Assembly: GCF_006517395.1 (NCBI RefSeq)
Contig: NZ_VDCY01000012.1
Coordinates: 1-64,000, forward strand
Origin: Terrilactibacillus laevilacticus
GTDB lineage: Bacteria > Bacillota > Bacilli > Bacillales > Sporolactobacillaceae
DNA length: 64,000 nt
Direction of reading: 5' to 3'
In this document: positions 37,253 to 45,272 of the stretch, piece by piece
How the letters are laid out: each line of letters starts with the position of its first letter
Numbering within the stretch: position 1 is the stretch's first letter
Position numbers and translations under genes: made by a program
Notes under the pieces: generated by a model
Databases searched by the model: none
The model's input: the letters and a program-made list of their open reading frames with translations, nothing else
What the model was told of the DNA's origin: nothing

Positions 37253-37321
37253 TCTTGTTTTATAAAAAGTATTTCGGATAAAAACTTTAGTTAATGAAAA
37301 GTTCTATACCCACACAGTGTT

Positions 37322-38032
37322 CTACAATACAGAATACCCCAACGCTTTCACATCTTTATTAAAACCTTGAACGGTTTCCAAAGATAATTGATAAAGGTCT
37401 TTCCCGATATTAGGAAGTTTACTTAATATAGCTGGGGTGCACGTGATAATATCTGCCCCGCACTCTTCTGCCTGAAAAATATTATATAATTCGCGTGAAC
37501 TCGCCCATAGAAGTTCGGTTCCCGGTTTTTCATGACAAATTGTTGCGGCTTCTTTCATGTAAGGAATAGGATCAACGCCAGCATCCGCCATTCGACCGGC
37601 AAAAACAGAAACGATATTTTTAGTTCCTAATTCAAAGGCATCCACGGTTTCTCTAACTTGGTCAAGAGTTAAGATAGCCGTAACATTTAATGAATAGCCA
37701 CATTTAGAGAGTTTATGAATCAAAGGAGCAGAAGACTCCCCTTTTGTATTGATTATAGGAATTTTTATATAGACATTTTCTCCCCAACTCGCTATCTTAT
37801 GGGCTTCTTTTTCCATTAAATCAAAATCATCTTCAAACACTTCAAATGAAATAGGTAAATCAGGAATTTTTTGAATGACGTCCTTCGCAAAAGTTTCATA
37901 GTCTTGAATACCTGCTTTTTTCATTAAAGAGGGATTGGTGGTAAATCCCTTTATATCCCCTGTTTCATAAGCTTTTACCATGTCCTCGATCACTGCTCCA
38001 TCTGCAAACACTTTAATTGATAACCCTTTCAT
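37322..38032 (-). CDS. Transaldolase-like aldolase
   Basis: Class-I aldolase of the transaldolase / fructose-6-phosphate aldolase (TalC/Fsa) family, 236 residues. The Schiff-base lysine lies in VYIKIPI, with the N-terminal FTTNPSLMKKAG, NVTAILTLDQV and the FAGRMADAGVDP region. It is the last gene of the ascorbate-type PTS operon, 13 bases after the EIIC gene, and probably acts on a pentose or ketose phosphate from that substrate (inference). The start is the ATG after AAAGGAGG; the longer frame begins inside the EIIC gene. Confidence 0.88.
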   Translation of the reverse strand: MKGLSIKVFADGAVIEDMVKAYETGDIKGFTTNPSLMKKAGIQDYETFAKDVIQKIPDLPISFEVFEDDFDLMEKEAHKIASWGENVYIKIPIINTKGESSAPLIHKLSKCGYSLNVTAILTLDQVRETVDAFELGTKNIVSVFAGRMADAGVDPIPYMKEAATICHEKPGTELLWASSRELYNIFQAEECGADIITCTPAILSKLPNIGKDLYQLSLETVQGFNKDVKALGYSVL

Positions 38033-38045
38033 TTTACTGCCTCCT

Positions 38046-39431
38046 TTAATTTTCTTCATCTTCAACAATGTGATTAAGTGTCGCACTCTTCGTCTTAATA
38101 AAGTTTGGCACGAACAAAACAATAAGTGTTGCCAAGACAAGGGCATAGATACCCATGGTCGTGAATGAATGGCCGACTTGACCGATTAATATACCAAGGA
38201 CTGCAAAATCCATGTCTCCAAAAGTGGTATTGGCAAAACCAAGTGCACCTAGAACAGGCATGAGTAACGCCGGCAAGAAGGTGATCGCTAATCCGTTTAC
38301 AAAAGCCCCTAAAGCAGCCCCTCTTCTACCTCCAGTTGCGTTTCCATAAATACCTGCTGTTGCTCCGCAGAAAAAGTGTGGTACGAGTCCTGGAATAATC
38401 AGTACTCCTCCCGCAAGGCCAAGCACTAACATACCGATAATGCCACCGATAAAACTGCTCACGAAACCGATAATGACCGCCGTTTGTGCATACGTAAAGA
38501 AGACCGCACAATCCACTGCCGGAACAGCATTAGGAATGATTTTCGTGGCAATCCCTTGAAAGGCTGGAATTAAATCAGCTAAGATCATACGAACTCCCGA
38601 ATAAACAATCGTGACACCAATGGCAAAGGTTAAACCGAGCATGGCCGCATATAAAAATGGGGACATCCCGCTTGAAAGCGTTGATACATATTTGGGACCA
38701 GCCGCAATAGCCGCAACTAAATAGAAGAAGACCATGGTGATCGCTGTAGAAATCGTCGTATTTCGTAAAAATCCCCATTTTTCAGGGATATTGATTTTTT
38801 CTGTACTGTGATTGGCATCGCCAAATCTAGCGCCAACCCAAGCCGATAAGTAGTATCCTAGACTTCCAAAATGGCCCATGGCGACATCATCACCATCAGT
38901 CACTTTTAATGTGTATCTTTGACCAATGGCTGGTGAGATGGCACTCCAGGCACCTAGGAAGATACCACCAATGATGACTAATTGAACACCGGAGAATCCA
39001 GAGGCCCCTAGAACGGCGGACAAAAGACAGGCCATAAAGAAACTGTGATGTCCCGTTAAAAAAACATATTTATATTTTGTTAATCGAGCAAAAAGAATAT
39101 TTAAAACAAGACCTAAAACGAGAATGGACATCGTTTCGACACCTAAAATTTTCTGGGCACTGGCGACAATCGCTTCATTATTTGGAACGACACCTTGAAT
39201 ATGAAACCCTTTTTCGATCATCTTACCGAGCGGGGTAAGATTCGTTGAAATAACATTCGCACCCGCACTGAGCATAATATAACCGAGAATAGGTCCTAAG
39301 GTTCCCGTTAGTATTTTATGAAAAGGTTTCTTTAAAGCAATAAGTCCAATACATGCCATCAAACCAATAAGCAGGGCAGGTTGAGAGAAAACATCACGTA
39401 AAAAGCTAAGGATTGAAGTTAAAATGCTCAT
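38046..39431 (-). CDS. Ascorbate-type PTS EIIC component (UlaA/SgaT family)
   Basis: Membrane permease of the phosphotransferase system, 461 residues with about ten to twelve hydrophobic segments. Family features are the N-terminal repeats GPILGYIMLSAGANVISTNLT-like, GHHSFFMACLLSAVLG, and GLVPHFFCGATAGIYGNATGG. It transports L-ascorbate or a related sugar acid in E. coli. It lies 20 bases after the EIIB gene and before the aldolase. The family is firm; the substrate is by analogy. Confidence 0.92.
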   Translation of the reverse strand: MSILTSILSFLRDVFSQPALLIGLMACIGLIALKKPFHKILTGTLGPILGYIMLSAGANVISTNLTPLGKMIEKGFHIQGVVPNNEAIVASAQKILGVETMSILVLGLVLNILFARLTKYKYVFLTGHHSFFMACLLSAVLGASGFSGVQLVIIGGIFLGAWSAISPAIGQRYTLKVTDGDDVAMGHFGSLGYYLSAWVGARFGDANHSTEKINIPEKWGFLRNTTISTAITMVFFYLVAAIAAGPKYVSTLSSGMSPFLYAAMLGLTFAIGVTIVYSGVRMILADLIPAFQGIATKIIPNAVPAVDCAVFFTYAQTAVIIGFVSSFIGGIIGMLVLGLAGGVLIIPGLVPHFFCGATAGIYGNATGGRRGAALGAFVNGLAITFLPALLMPVLGALGFANTTFGDMDFAVLGILIGQVGHSFTTMGIYALVLATLIVLFVPNFIKTKSATLNHIVEDEEN

Positions 39432-39451
39432 CTAGATTCCCCCTTTATCTA

Positions 39452-39730
39452 CTAACTATTTAATGATTTTATGGTCTCAAGAACATCTTCTTTAATTTTC
39501 TTTTTATTAATATAGCTTCTCGTTACAGCTACTTTTTGGTTACTATCAAATTGTTCGGCGAGTTCTGCTACGGTGACAATTAAGTCACAAGGTCTTCCTT
39601 TAGCAGAGTTAAAGTCACAAGACTCTACATTGGCATCGATCCCATTTTCATTGCAAATTTCTTCAATTTTCATTTTTAGCATTAAGCTGCTACCAATGCC
39701 GTTTCCGCAAACAGTTACAATATTTAACAT
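39452..39730 (-). CDS. Ascorbate-type PTS EIIB component (UlaB/SgaB family)
   Basis: Cytosolic phosphocarrier of 92 residues, with the phosphorylated cysteine in VTVCGNGIGSSLMLKMK. It accepts phosphate from an EIIA domain and passes it to the substrate in the EIIC channel. Start: the ATG giving MLNIVTVCGNG lies eight bases after AAAGGAG; the GTG and ATG upstream are too close to it. It sits between the regulator and EIIC genes. Confidence 0.92.
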   Translation of the reverse strand: MLNIVTVCGNGIGSSLMLKMKIEEICNENGIDANVESCDFNSAKGRPCDLIVTVAELAEQFDSNQKVAVTRSYINKKKIKEDVLETIKSLNS

Positions 39731-39747
39731 GTCCATCACTCCTTTTT

Positions 39748-41817
39748 TTAACTATATGCTGAAATTAGGTGATACATTTCTTCAACCGTTGTACTCGCTA
39801 TCATTTTCTCTATGTTTTCCTCATCTTCTAGCAGTTCTGAAAGCTGACTAAGGGCTTTTAAATGAGTTTCGCTATCAACCGCTGCAAGAACAATAACTAA
39901 GTTAACAAGTTTGTCGTCTTGATCACTTGAAAAAGAAATAGGTTCCTCAAGTTTTAGCATAGCCATTCCTAATTGGTTGACCCCTTTTTCTGGCCTGGCA
40001 TGAGGAATAGCAACTCGAGGGGCAATGACAATATAGGGTCCAATTTCTTTAACCGTATCAATCATCGCATCAATGTAACTATCTTCTATGATCCTTGAAT
40101 CTAGTAATGGATTGGCAGCTTCTCGAATGGCAGATTCCCATGAGTCTACCCTCTGCATAATCTGAATACGGTTTTTTGTCAGTAATTCATTTAACACAGG
40201 TCGATACCTCCCTTTCATCTGAACAAGCGGTTCTAAACATAATTTTGATAAAGCTTGAGACAAACCACCTTCATCTTGAATGGAAACAAACGGGCGAATG
40301 GCTTCGATGATCCTGCGGCTGTCTATTTGTCTCGGTGATGCTGCGTACATATACCAATCAACCTCTTGAATAATTCGTAGTTTATCCGTCACCGTTAAGA
40401 TCGGATTAACGACGATCAAAGGTTTGTCTGTATTAATTAATAGGGTAGAAAACACAATATCTATCGATGTGAGATTCGTATGATGAAATTCTTTTACGGA
40501 TAAAACTTGAACAATATCACATTGAGGCACTAAATTTTCAATTTGATATTTAAGCATATTCGAAGTACCTACGCCATTCGGACAAATAATAACGCCTTTT
40601 TTGCGATGAATGGTAAAACCTTGCGTCTCTATAAAAGCGCCAAAATGTAAAGCAACATAAGCAATTTCATCATCTGAAGCCTTTTGATTGACCTGTTTTT
40701 CTAATGATCTTAATGATTTCTTTACAATATGAAAAAGATCTGGATGCTCTTTTTTTATTTCGTCAACAAAAGGATTCGTCATTGGAATCTGATACTTGAT
40801 TCGATAAAAGGCCGGCTTAAGATGGGTATATAACGCATCTCTTATCCAGCTTGAATAAGGAATACGAAGACAAGTCATTCTTTCAAATTCATGGATAATC
40901 TCATTGATAAGTTGATTAATCAAAGTTTGATTAGGTTCTTGGTATTGCCGACTATCTTCCTTAATATTTATTCCTTGAAGAAGCAATGTTAAATAAACAC
41001 ATTCATCGGCTGCCGTTTCTAATCCAGCATTCTTAAGAAGTTTTTGGGCGGTATATGAAAAAGGAGATTGACCTAAAGCGTGCTTAATATCCGATGAAAT
41101 GTGTATGGTATTCCCTTTTTCAATCCGTAAAAATAAAAAAGTTAAAAAGATCATTTGCTCTTTCATATTCTCTTCGACAAACGTAATGTCGAGTTGCTCT
41201 TCAACTTGCCTTAAGATTCGATGGACCTGAGCATAAGATGAATCAAAGGATCGTCTTGGACTATTCCCTTCATAAATCTTCTTTAATAAGTCATAACCGT
41301 TTTGGTGTTGCACCATCTTAGTTATTACTTGCATCACAACATTTCGAATGTCATATTCATGTCCCTTAAAATGGTAACCTTCCTGTCTGTTGTAGCCAAT
41401 TTCTACATTGTTAGTTCTCACAGCCTCTCCCGCTTCTTTTAGAGCAGAAGTGACCGTGCTTTTGCTTAGCATCAATGAATGGATAAAATGGTGCATCGAT
41501 AGATAGTCTGGTTTAATGAACAAACTAACTAGTATAAAGGACACTTTATCCTCTTGCGACAAAGTATAATCTACATGTTTCATAGAGGATAATAGTTTTA
41601 TAGCTCTTTCCTTTACTGCCTGTTCAATATACAAACCATGAGACCGTTGAGTGACAATTGGTGGCAACTGATTCTCATCTAACCACTGATTAATCTTCTT
41701 TAAATCATAATAAATTTGTTTGCGTGAATAGCCCGTTTGCAATACCAACTGTTTAATTGTGATATGCCTTTCTGATAAAATGTCTTCGAATAACTGAATA
41801 GAACGTTGATCTAACAG
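39748..41817 (-). CDS. PTS-controlled BglG/MtlR-type regulator with EIIA domain
   Basis: Transcription activator of about 689 residues: N-terminal helix-turn-helix (HITIKQLVLQTGYSRKQIYYDL), two PRD domains, a EIIB-like domain (GVGTSNMLKYQ with serine after threonine) and a C-terminal EIIA (type 2) domain with the phosphorylatable histidine in AIPHARPE. It is the first gene of the operon, and no separate EIIA gene is present, so its own EIIA domain may feed EIIB (inference). Start: coding similarity continues upstream of the first TTG to a TGA. The only plausible start there is a CTG (41815-41817) five bases after GGGGGGAG. If that is wrong, the start is a TTG near 41748 and the HTH would be cut. 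Confidence 0.82.
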   Translation of the reverse strand: MLDQRSIQLFEDILSERHITIKQLVLQTGYSRKQIYYDLKKINQWLDENQLPPIVTQRSHGLYIEQAVKERAIKLLSSMKHVDYTLSQEDKVSFILVSLFIKPDYLSMHHFIHSLMLSKSTVTSALKEAGEAVRTNNVEIGYNRQEGYHFKGHEYDIRNVVMQVITKMVQHQNGYDLLKKIYEGNSPRRSFDSSYAQVHRILRQVEEQLDITFVEENMKEQMIFLTFLFLRIEKGNTIHISSDIKHALGQSPFSYTAQKLLKNAGLETAADECVYLTLLLQGINIKEDSRQYQEPNQTLINQLINEIIHEFERMTCLRIPYSSWIRDALYTHLKPAFYRIKYQIPMTNPFVDEIKKEHPDLFHIVKKSLRSLEKQVNQKASDDEIAYVALHFGAFIETQGFTIHRKKGVIICPNGVGTSNMLKYQIENLVPQCDIVQVLSVKEFHHTNLTSIDIVFSTLLINTDKPLIVVNPILTVTDKLRIIQEVDWYMYAASPRQIDSRRIIEAIRPFVSIQDEGGLSQALSKLCLEPLVQMKGRYRPVLNELLTKNRIQIMQRVDSWESAIREAANPLLDSRIIEDSYIDAMIDTVKEIGPYIVIAPRVAIPHARPEKGVNQLGMAMLKLEEPISFSSDQDDKLVNLVIVLAAVDSETHLKALSQLSELLEDEENIEKMIASTTVEEMYHLISAYS

Positions 41818-41830
41818 TGGAGCTCCCCCC

Positions 41831-42194
41831 TGTCATGTTTTTATTATATGAACCAAATAGCAAAGTAAACGCTATCATCCTGTTTTACTTTTGCACATTG
41901 AGATGTGCAAAAGTCATTCATTAGGCCGTAGTTTGCTCCTGAAACAAATACAATTATCTGAAATATACCAACGGGAGAGGTGGGATCCATGGAGACAAGG
42001 ATTTATCTAACATGGTTTTGTCTGATCCGCGTAGGTAAAATATGACTTACGGGAAGTTGGCAAGGATCGATAAAGAAAAATACCAATATTAATTAATATG
42101 AAATAGTGATCATCTCTTTAGTGTAATTTCCCTATCAATGAACGATTCTGTATCTTTTGGAGGTAATCTTGTCCCAATTAACATTTAATAGGGT
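41831..42194. other. Intergenic stretch without supported genes
   Basis: It contains the upstream region of the PTS operon and, on the plus strand, a tiny frame (METRIYLTWFC..., 18 codons from 41990) after GGGAGAGGTGGG. That frame is too short to support as a gene. Confidence 0.3.
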
Positions 42195-42260
42195 AAAAAA
42201 AACTTGCCGATAAGACGCAGACAGAGGCCTTTCTTACAGTGTAAGAAAGAAACCTTTCCT
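42195..42260 (+). repeat. Repeat family R3, copy 2
   Basis: ACTTGCCGAT, then GACGCAGACAGAGGCCT, is shared with 10837-10935, minus a 17-base segment. It is followed by a perfect palindrome CTTTCTTACA-G-TGTAAGAAAG (42229-42249), which could be an operator or a terminator stem. Confidence 0.45.
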
Positions 42261-42290
42261 TGAAACACATGATTTTTAAATATTTGCCAA

Positions 42291-42336
42291 CAAAAAAAGA
42301 ACGCCTAATAGGGGATCATCCACATTTAGACGTTCT
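42291..42336 (-). terminator. Terminator of sugar-binding lipoprotein gene
   Basis: On the minus strand AGAACGTCTAA...TTAGGCGTTCT is followed by seven Ts, about 55 bases after the stop codon. Confidence 0.8.
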
Positions 42337-42389
42337 AGAAAAATGTTAACCTCTATTAACATGTATTTTCAAATACTTTTCGAGAATCA

Positions 42390-43676
42390 CTATTTCACTA
42401 ATTTGGCTTTAATTTGTTTTTCCATTTCCTCAACGGCTTGCTTAGGAGTTCTTTCTTTACTAATGGCTTTTGAGATTTCAATTTGAATGATATCTGAAAT
42501 CTCCTGGTAATTCGGGGCTACTGGCCTTGGAACAGCAGCAGCATAACCCGCTTGAAAACCTTTATCTGCAAAGAATGGGTTTGCTTTTAACACTTCTTTA
42601 TCTTGAAATAAGGATGTCAAGGTTGGGACATTACCCATCTTAATGGCTGTCATTTTTTGACCTTCTTTTCCTGTCATAAATTTAACAAATTCCCAGGCTT
42701 CTTTTGGATGCTTTGAAAATTTTGATATCCCCAATTGCCACCCACCTAAAGCAGAAACAGAGCCTTTATCACCTGCAGGAAGGGGAGCAACGCCCACTTT
42801 ACCTACAATTTTTGATTGTGTTTTATCATTTGATAAAGCGTATAAATAAGCCCAATCTCGAATAAATGGTGACTCATTTTCTACAAAGGCCGTATGTGAT
42901 TCAACCTCTGTAAAGGTGTTAACATTCCCTGGGACAATATTAGAATGAGCAATATCAACCATTTTCTGTAACCCTTTGATGGCTTCAGGACTATTAATCA
43001 CCACTTCTCCTTTTCGGTTAATAAATTCGCCTCCATACGACGCAATAAATTCAACCGCATTACAAACAAGTCCCTCATATTGCTTTGCTTGCATTAAATA
43101 ACCATATTGCAAACCATTTTTATTTTTATATTTTTCAGCCACTTTTTGTAATTGATCCCATGTTTTTGGAACTTCACTTTGAGGAATGATATCTTTTCTG
43201 TAAAACAGGACACCGGCGTCGCCAAAACGCGGCATGGCCCATTGTTTTCCATTAAAATTAGAGGCCAACACCGCACCTTTGTTATAATCACCCATATCAA
43301 TACGGTCCTTTTGGATAAACCGATCGAGAGGCAATACATATCCCGCTTGAGCAAATTCTGCTGGCCAAACAACATCCATTGAGATCACGTCATACTCAGA
43401 GGATTTGGCATTTAAAGCTGTTACATAAGCATCATGCTGCGAAGTTGAAGAAGAAGGTAAAACTCGAAACTCGACATCAATGTTTGGGTGTTTCTTCTCA
43501 AAGGCTCGAATCAAATCTGGCACATATTTTGAATTATTCTTCCCTTGTGAAAAAACAATTTTGACCTTTTTATCTGAAGATTTTTGATCACTATCTTGGC
43601 CTCCAGCACCACAACCTGTCAGAATAAGGACAAAAGTGAGTAAAAGAACTAGTAAACTCCGTTTTTTTCTTCTCAT
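42390..43676 (-). CDS. ABC sugar-binding lipoprotein (family 1)
   Basis: Extracellular solute-binding protein of 428 residues, anchored as a lipoprotein: signal sequence with lipobox LTGC and cysteine 22. Family-1 (MalE-like) features are KIVFSQGKNNSKYVPDLIRAFEKKHPNIDVEF, SMDVVWPAEFAQAGYVLPLD and a SALGGWQLGISKFSKHPKEAWEF segment. It resembles trehalose- or maltose-type binding proteins. The permeases and ATPase are not in the window, so it is an orphan here and must work with distant subunits. A long repeat (R2 copy 2) occupies the leader region. Confidence 0.88.
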   Translation of the reverse strand: MRRKKRSLLVLLLTFVLILTGCGAGGQDSDQKSSDKKVKIVFSQGKNNSKYVPDLIRAFEKKHPNIDVEFRVLPSSSTSQHDAYVTALNAKSSEYDVISMDVVWPAEFAQAGYVLPLDRFIQKDRIDMGDYNKGAVLASNFNGKQWAMPRFGDAGVLFYRKDIIPQSEVPKTWDQLQKVAEKYKNKNGLQYGYLMQAKQYEGLVCNAVEFIASYGGEFINRKGEVVINSPEAIKGLQKMVDIAHSNIVPGNVNTFTEVESHTAFVENESPFIRDWAYLYALSNDKTQSKIVGKVGVAPLPAGDKGSVSALGGWQLGISKFSKHPKEAWEFVKFMTGKEGQKMTAIKMGNVPTLTSLFQDKEVLKANPFFADKGFQAGYAAAVPRPVAPNYQEISDIIQIEISKAISKERTPKQAVEEMEKQIKAKLVK

Positions 43677-43734
43677 TAATCTTACTCCCCCTCAGAAATT
43701 GGAATCGCTTTCATATTTTTATAAAAAATATACT

Positions 43735-43936
43735 CCATCAGTGGGGGCTTTTCGACGCACAGGATGTGCTAGTGCAGGCGTTGCGACAGGACGCCTGGTT
43801 TTTAGCCTGCGTCATCCCCACTGATGGTCAGCCTGAACCAATCGGACCTTTACGGGCAGTTAATCCCCCGCCACCCTTCCTTCAAAACTCAAAAATCTTG
43901 AGGTGGGGGTCTTTACTAGCGTTAAGGTGGGATTGC
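43735..43936 (-). repeat. Repeat family R2, copy 2, with AGGA-loop hairpins
   Basis: On the minus strand it holds the same core as 27599-27722 (GGGGGATTAACTGCCCGTAA, GTCCGATTGGTTCAGGCT). It then has a perfect 12-base inverted repeat CCATCAGTGGGG (43736 and 43815 regions) enclosing a block that, on the plus strand, contains GCAC-AGGAT-GTGC (43757-43769) and a CAGGCGT/ACGCCTG stem with CAGGAC. That inner block is shared with R1 copy 4 at 29187-29235. Confidence 0.6.
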
Positions 43937-44058
43937 TCACATTGAATTATATGACAGCTAGAATAAACTATTCTTTGAACATGACACAAAATAGTTAGAC
44001 AGATTTCGAGTTATAAGGTGGTGAAAAAGCAGGAGAATGATCGTTTTCGGAGTTTGGC

Positions 44059-45084
44059 CTACTTTCGATCACCGAACCTTTTTTCTAGCAAGACTTTCAA
44101 CATCTCTTTGTCCCACTCTCCTGTTTTAGCATTATAAATTCCAAAATGAGAAGCAAGTTCCCAATATCCCCAGCTAAATCCTAATTCTTCAGCTTGTTCA
44201 CGAATCGCCTTAGTCCATCGTAAACGTGAGGAATAAGGCGCCCTATTATTAGCGCCAAACTCACCTAAATAAATTTGGACTCGATGTTGATCCGCCCATC
44301 TTTCCACACTCTTAAATCTATCTTTTATATAAGCTATTTCTTTACTAGTACCTTCCCACACTAAATCATGTACCTCGGGGTAACCAAGGTAGGGATTGCT
44401 TTGAAAAGTAAACTCGATCGGCTCGTAATAGTGAATAGAAACAATTAAGTGATCGTCTTTAGGTAAACGAAGGGCGTCTAATCGGTACAGCGTATAATAG
44501 TTATCCGGACCAACGATAATACGTCGGATCGGATTTGTTTGGCGGATAATCGCGATGGCTTCGGCAAGGTAGGTATTCCATAACTCCCCCACTAGTTGAT
44601 CTTTCGGTTCATTTAACACTTCAAAAATGAGTCTTGAAGAATAATGTTGATAACGAACAGAAAGCTGCTCCCAAATTCGGAGAAAGCATTCGTGATAGGC
44701 CTTTGGCTCTTGCATCATTTCTTCAAAATGGTGCAAATCGAGAATGACCGTTAAATCCAAATTCAATGCATGAGTCACACATTCGTCTACATACTTCATA
44801 AATGGCTCATCTAAACAATAGTTTGGATTATTTTTGGCATAATCCGAAAAACGAACAGGTAGTCTGACCGTATCAAATCCAGCTTCTTTAATTTTATTAA
44901 AATAGTCTAATTTCATTTCAACATCCCAAGGAAAATCACGAGGGGCGTCTAAGGCATTACCTATATTGATGGACTTAAACAGGAGAGGGGCTGCTTTAAC
45001 TTGTTCTTGTGGCTTTCTAAAGAATTTATAAAACAAGAATACTATAAATATAACAATAAAAAGAACGATAAAGGTAATCGTCAT
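44059..45084 (-). CDS. GH5-type glycoside hydrolase with membrane anchor
   Basis: Glycosidase of 341 residues. Residues 1-22 are a membrane anchor, followed by a (beta/alpha)8 GH5 domain. Landmarks are GFDTVRLPVRFSDY, VILDLHHFEEM, the acid/base glutamate in FEVLNEP and the nucleophile glutamate in YLGEFGANN. It is typical of endoglucanase-like GH5 enzymes that cut beta-1,4-glucans or related glucans. Single gene. It could process the product of an extracellular polysaccharide pathway, but nothing adjacent proves that. Confidence 0.9.
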   Translation of the reverse strand: MTITFIVLFIVIFIVFLFYKFFRKPQEQVKAAPLLFKSINIGNALDAPRDFPWDVEMKLDYFNKIKEAGFDTVRLPVRFSDYAKNNPNYCLDEPFMKYVDECVTHALNLDLTVILDLHHFEEMMQEPKAYHECFLRIWEQLSVRYQHYSSRLIFEVLNEPKDQLVGELWNTYLAEAIAIIRQTNPIRRIIVGPDNYYTLYRLDALRLPKDDHLIVSIHYYEPIEFTFQSNPYLGYPEVHDLVWEGTSKEIAYIKDRFKSVERWADQHRVQIYLGEFGANNRAPYSSRLRWTKAIREQAEELGFSWGYWELASHFGIYNAKTGEWDKEMLKVLLEKRFGDRK

Positions 45085-45220
45085 GACATCGTTTCCCTTC
45101 GTAAGAAATATCTAATTCTGTATCTCTAAATCAGCCTATTAATGTCTCTTATTTTAAACCTTTGTCTCTTTATTCTTCTACAGTAAGTTCTTCTTCTGTT
45201 AAATTCTATTTCTTAACCTA

Positions 45221-45264
45221 AAAAAACTGCTAAATCAGTTTGTATGACTGAATCGGCAGTTTTC
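45221..45264 (-). terminator. Terminator of zinc-ribbon operon
   Basis: On the minus strand AAAACTGCCGATTCAGT and ACTGATTTAGCAGTTTT form the stem, followed by Ts, nine bases after the last gene of the operon. Confidence 0.8.
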
Positions 45265-45272
45265 ATAAAAAT

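Noticed and set aside
43677-43936. Leader of the sugar-binding lipoprotein gene as a new riboswitch
   Set aside because: The same structured core occurs at 27599-27722 with no gene downstream, so a dispersed repeat explains it better.
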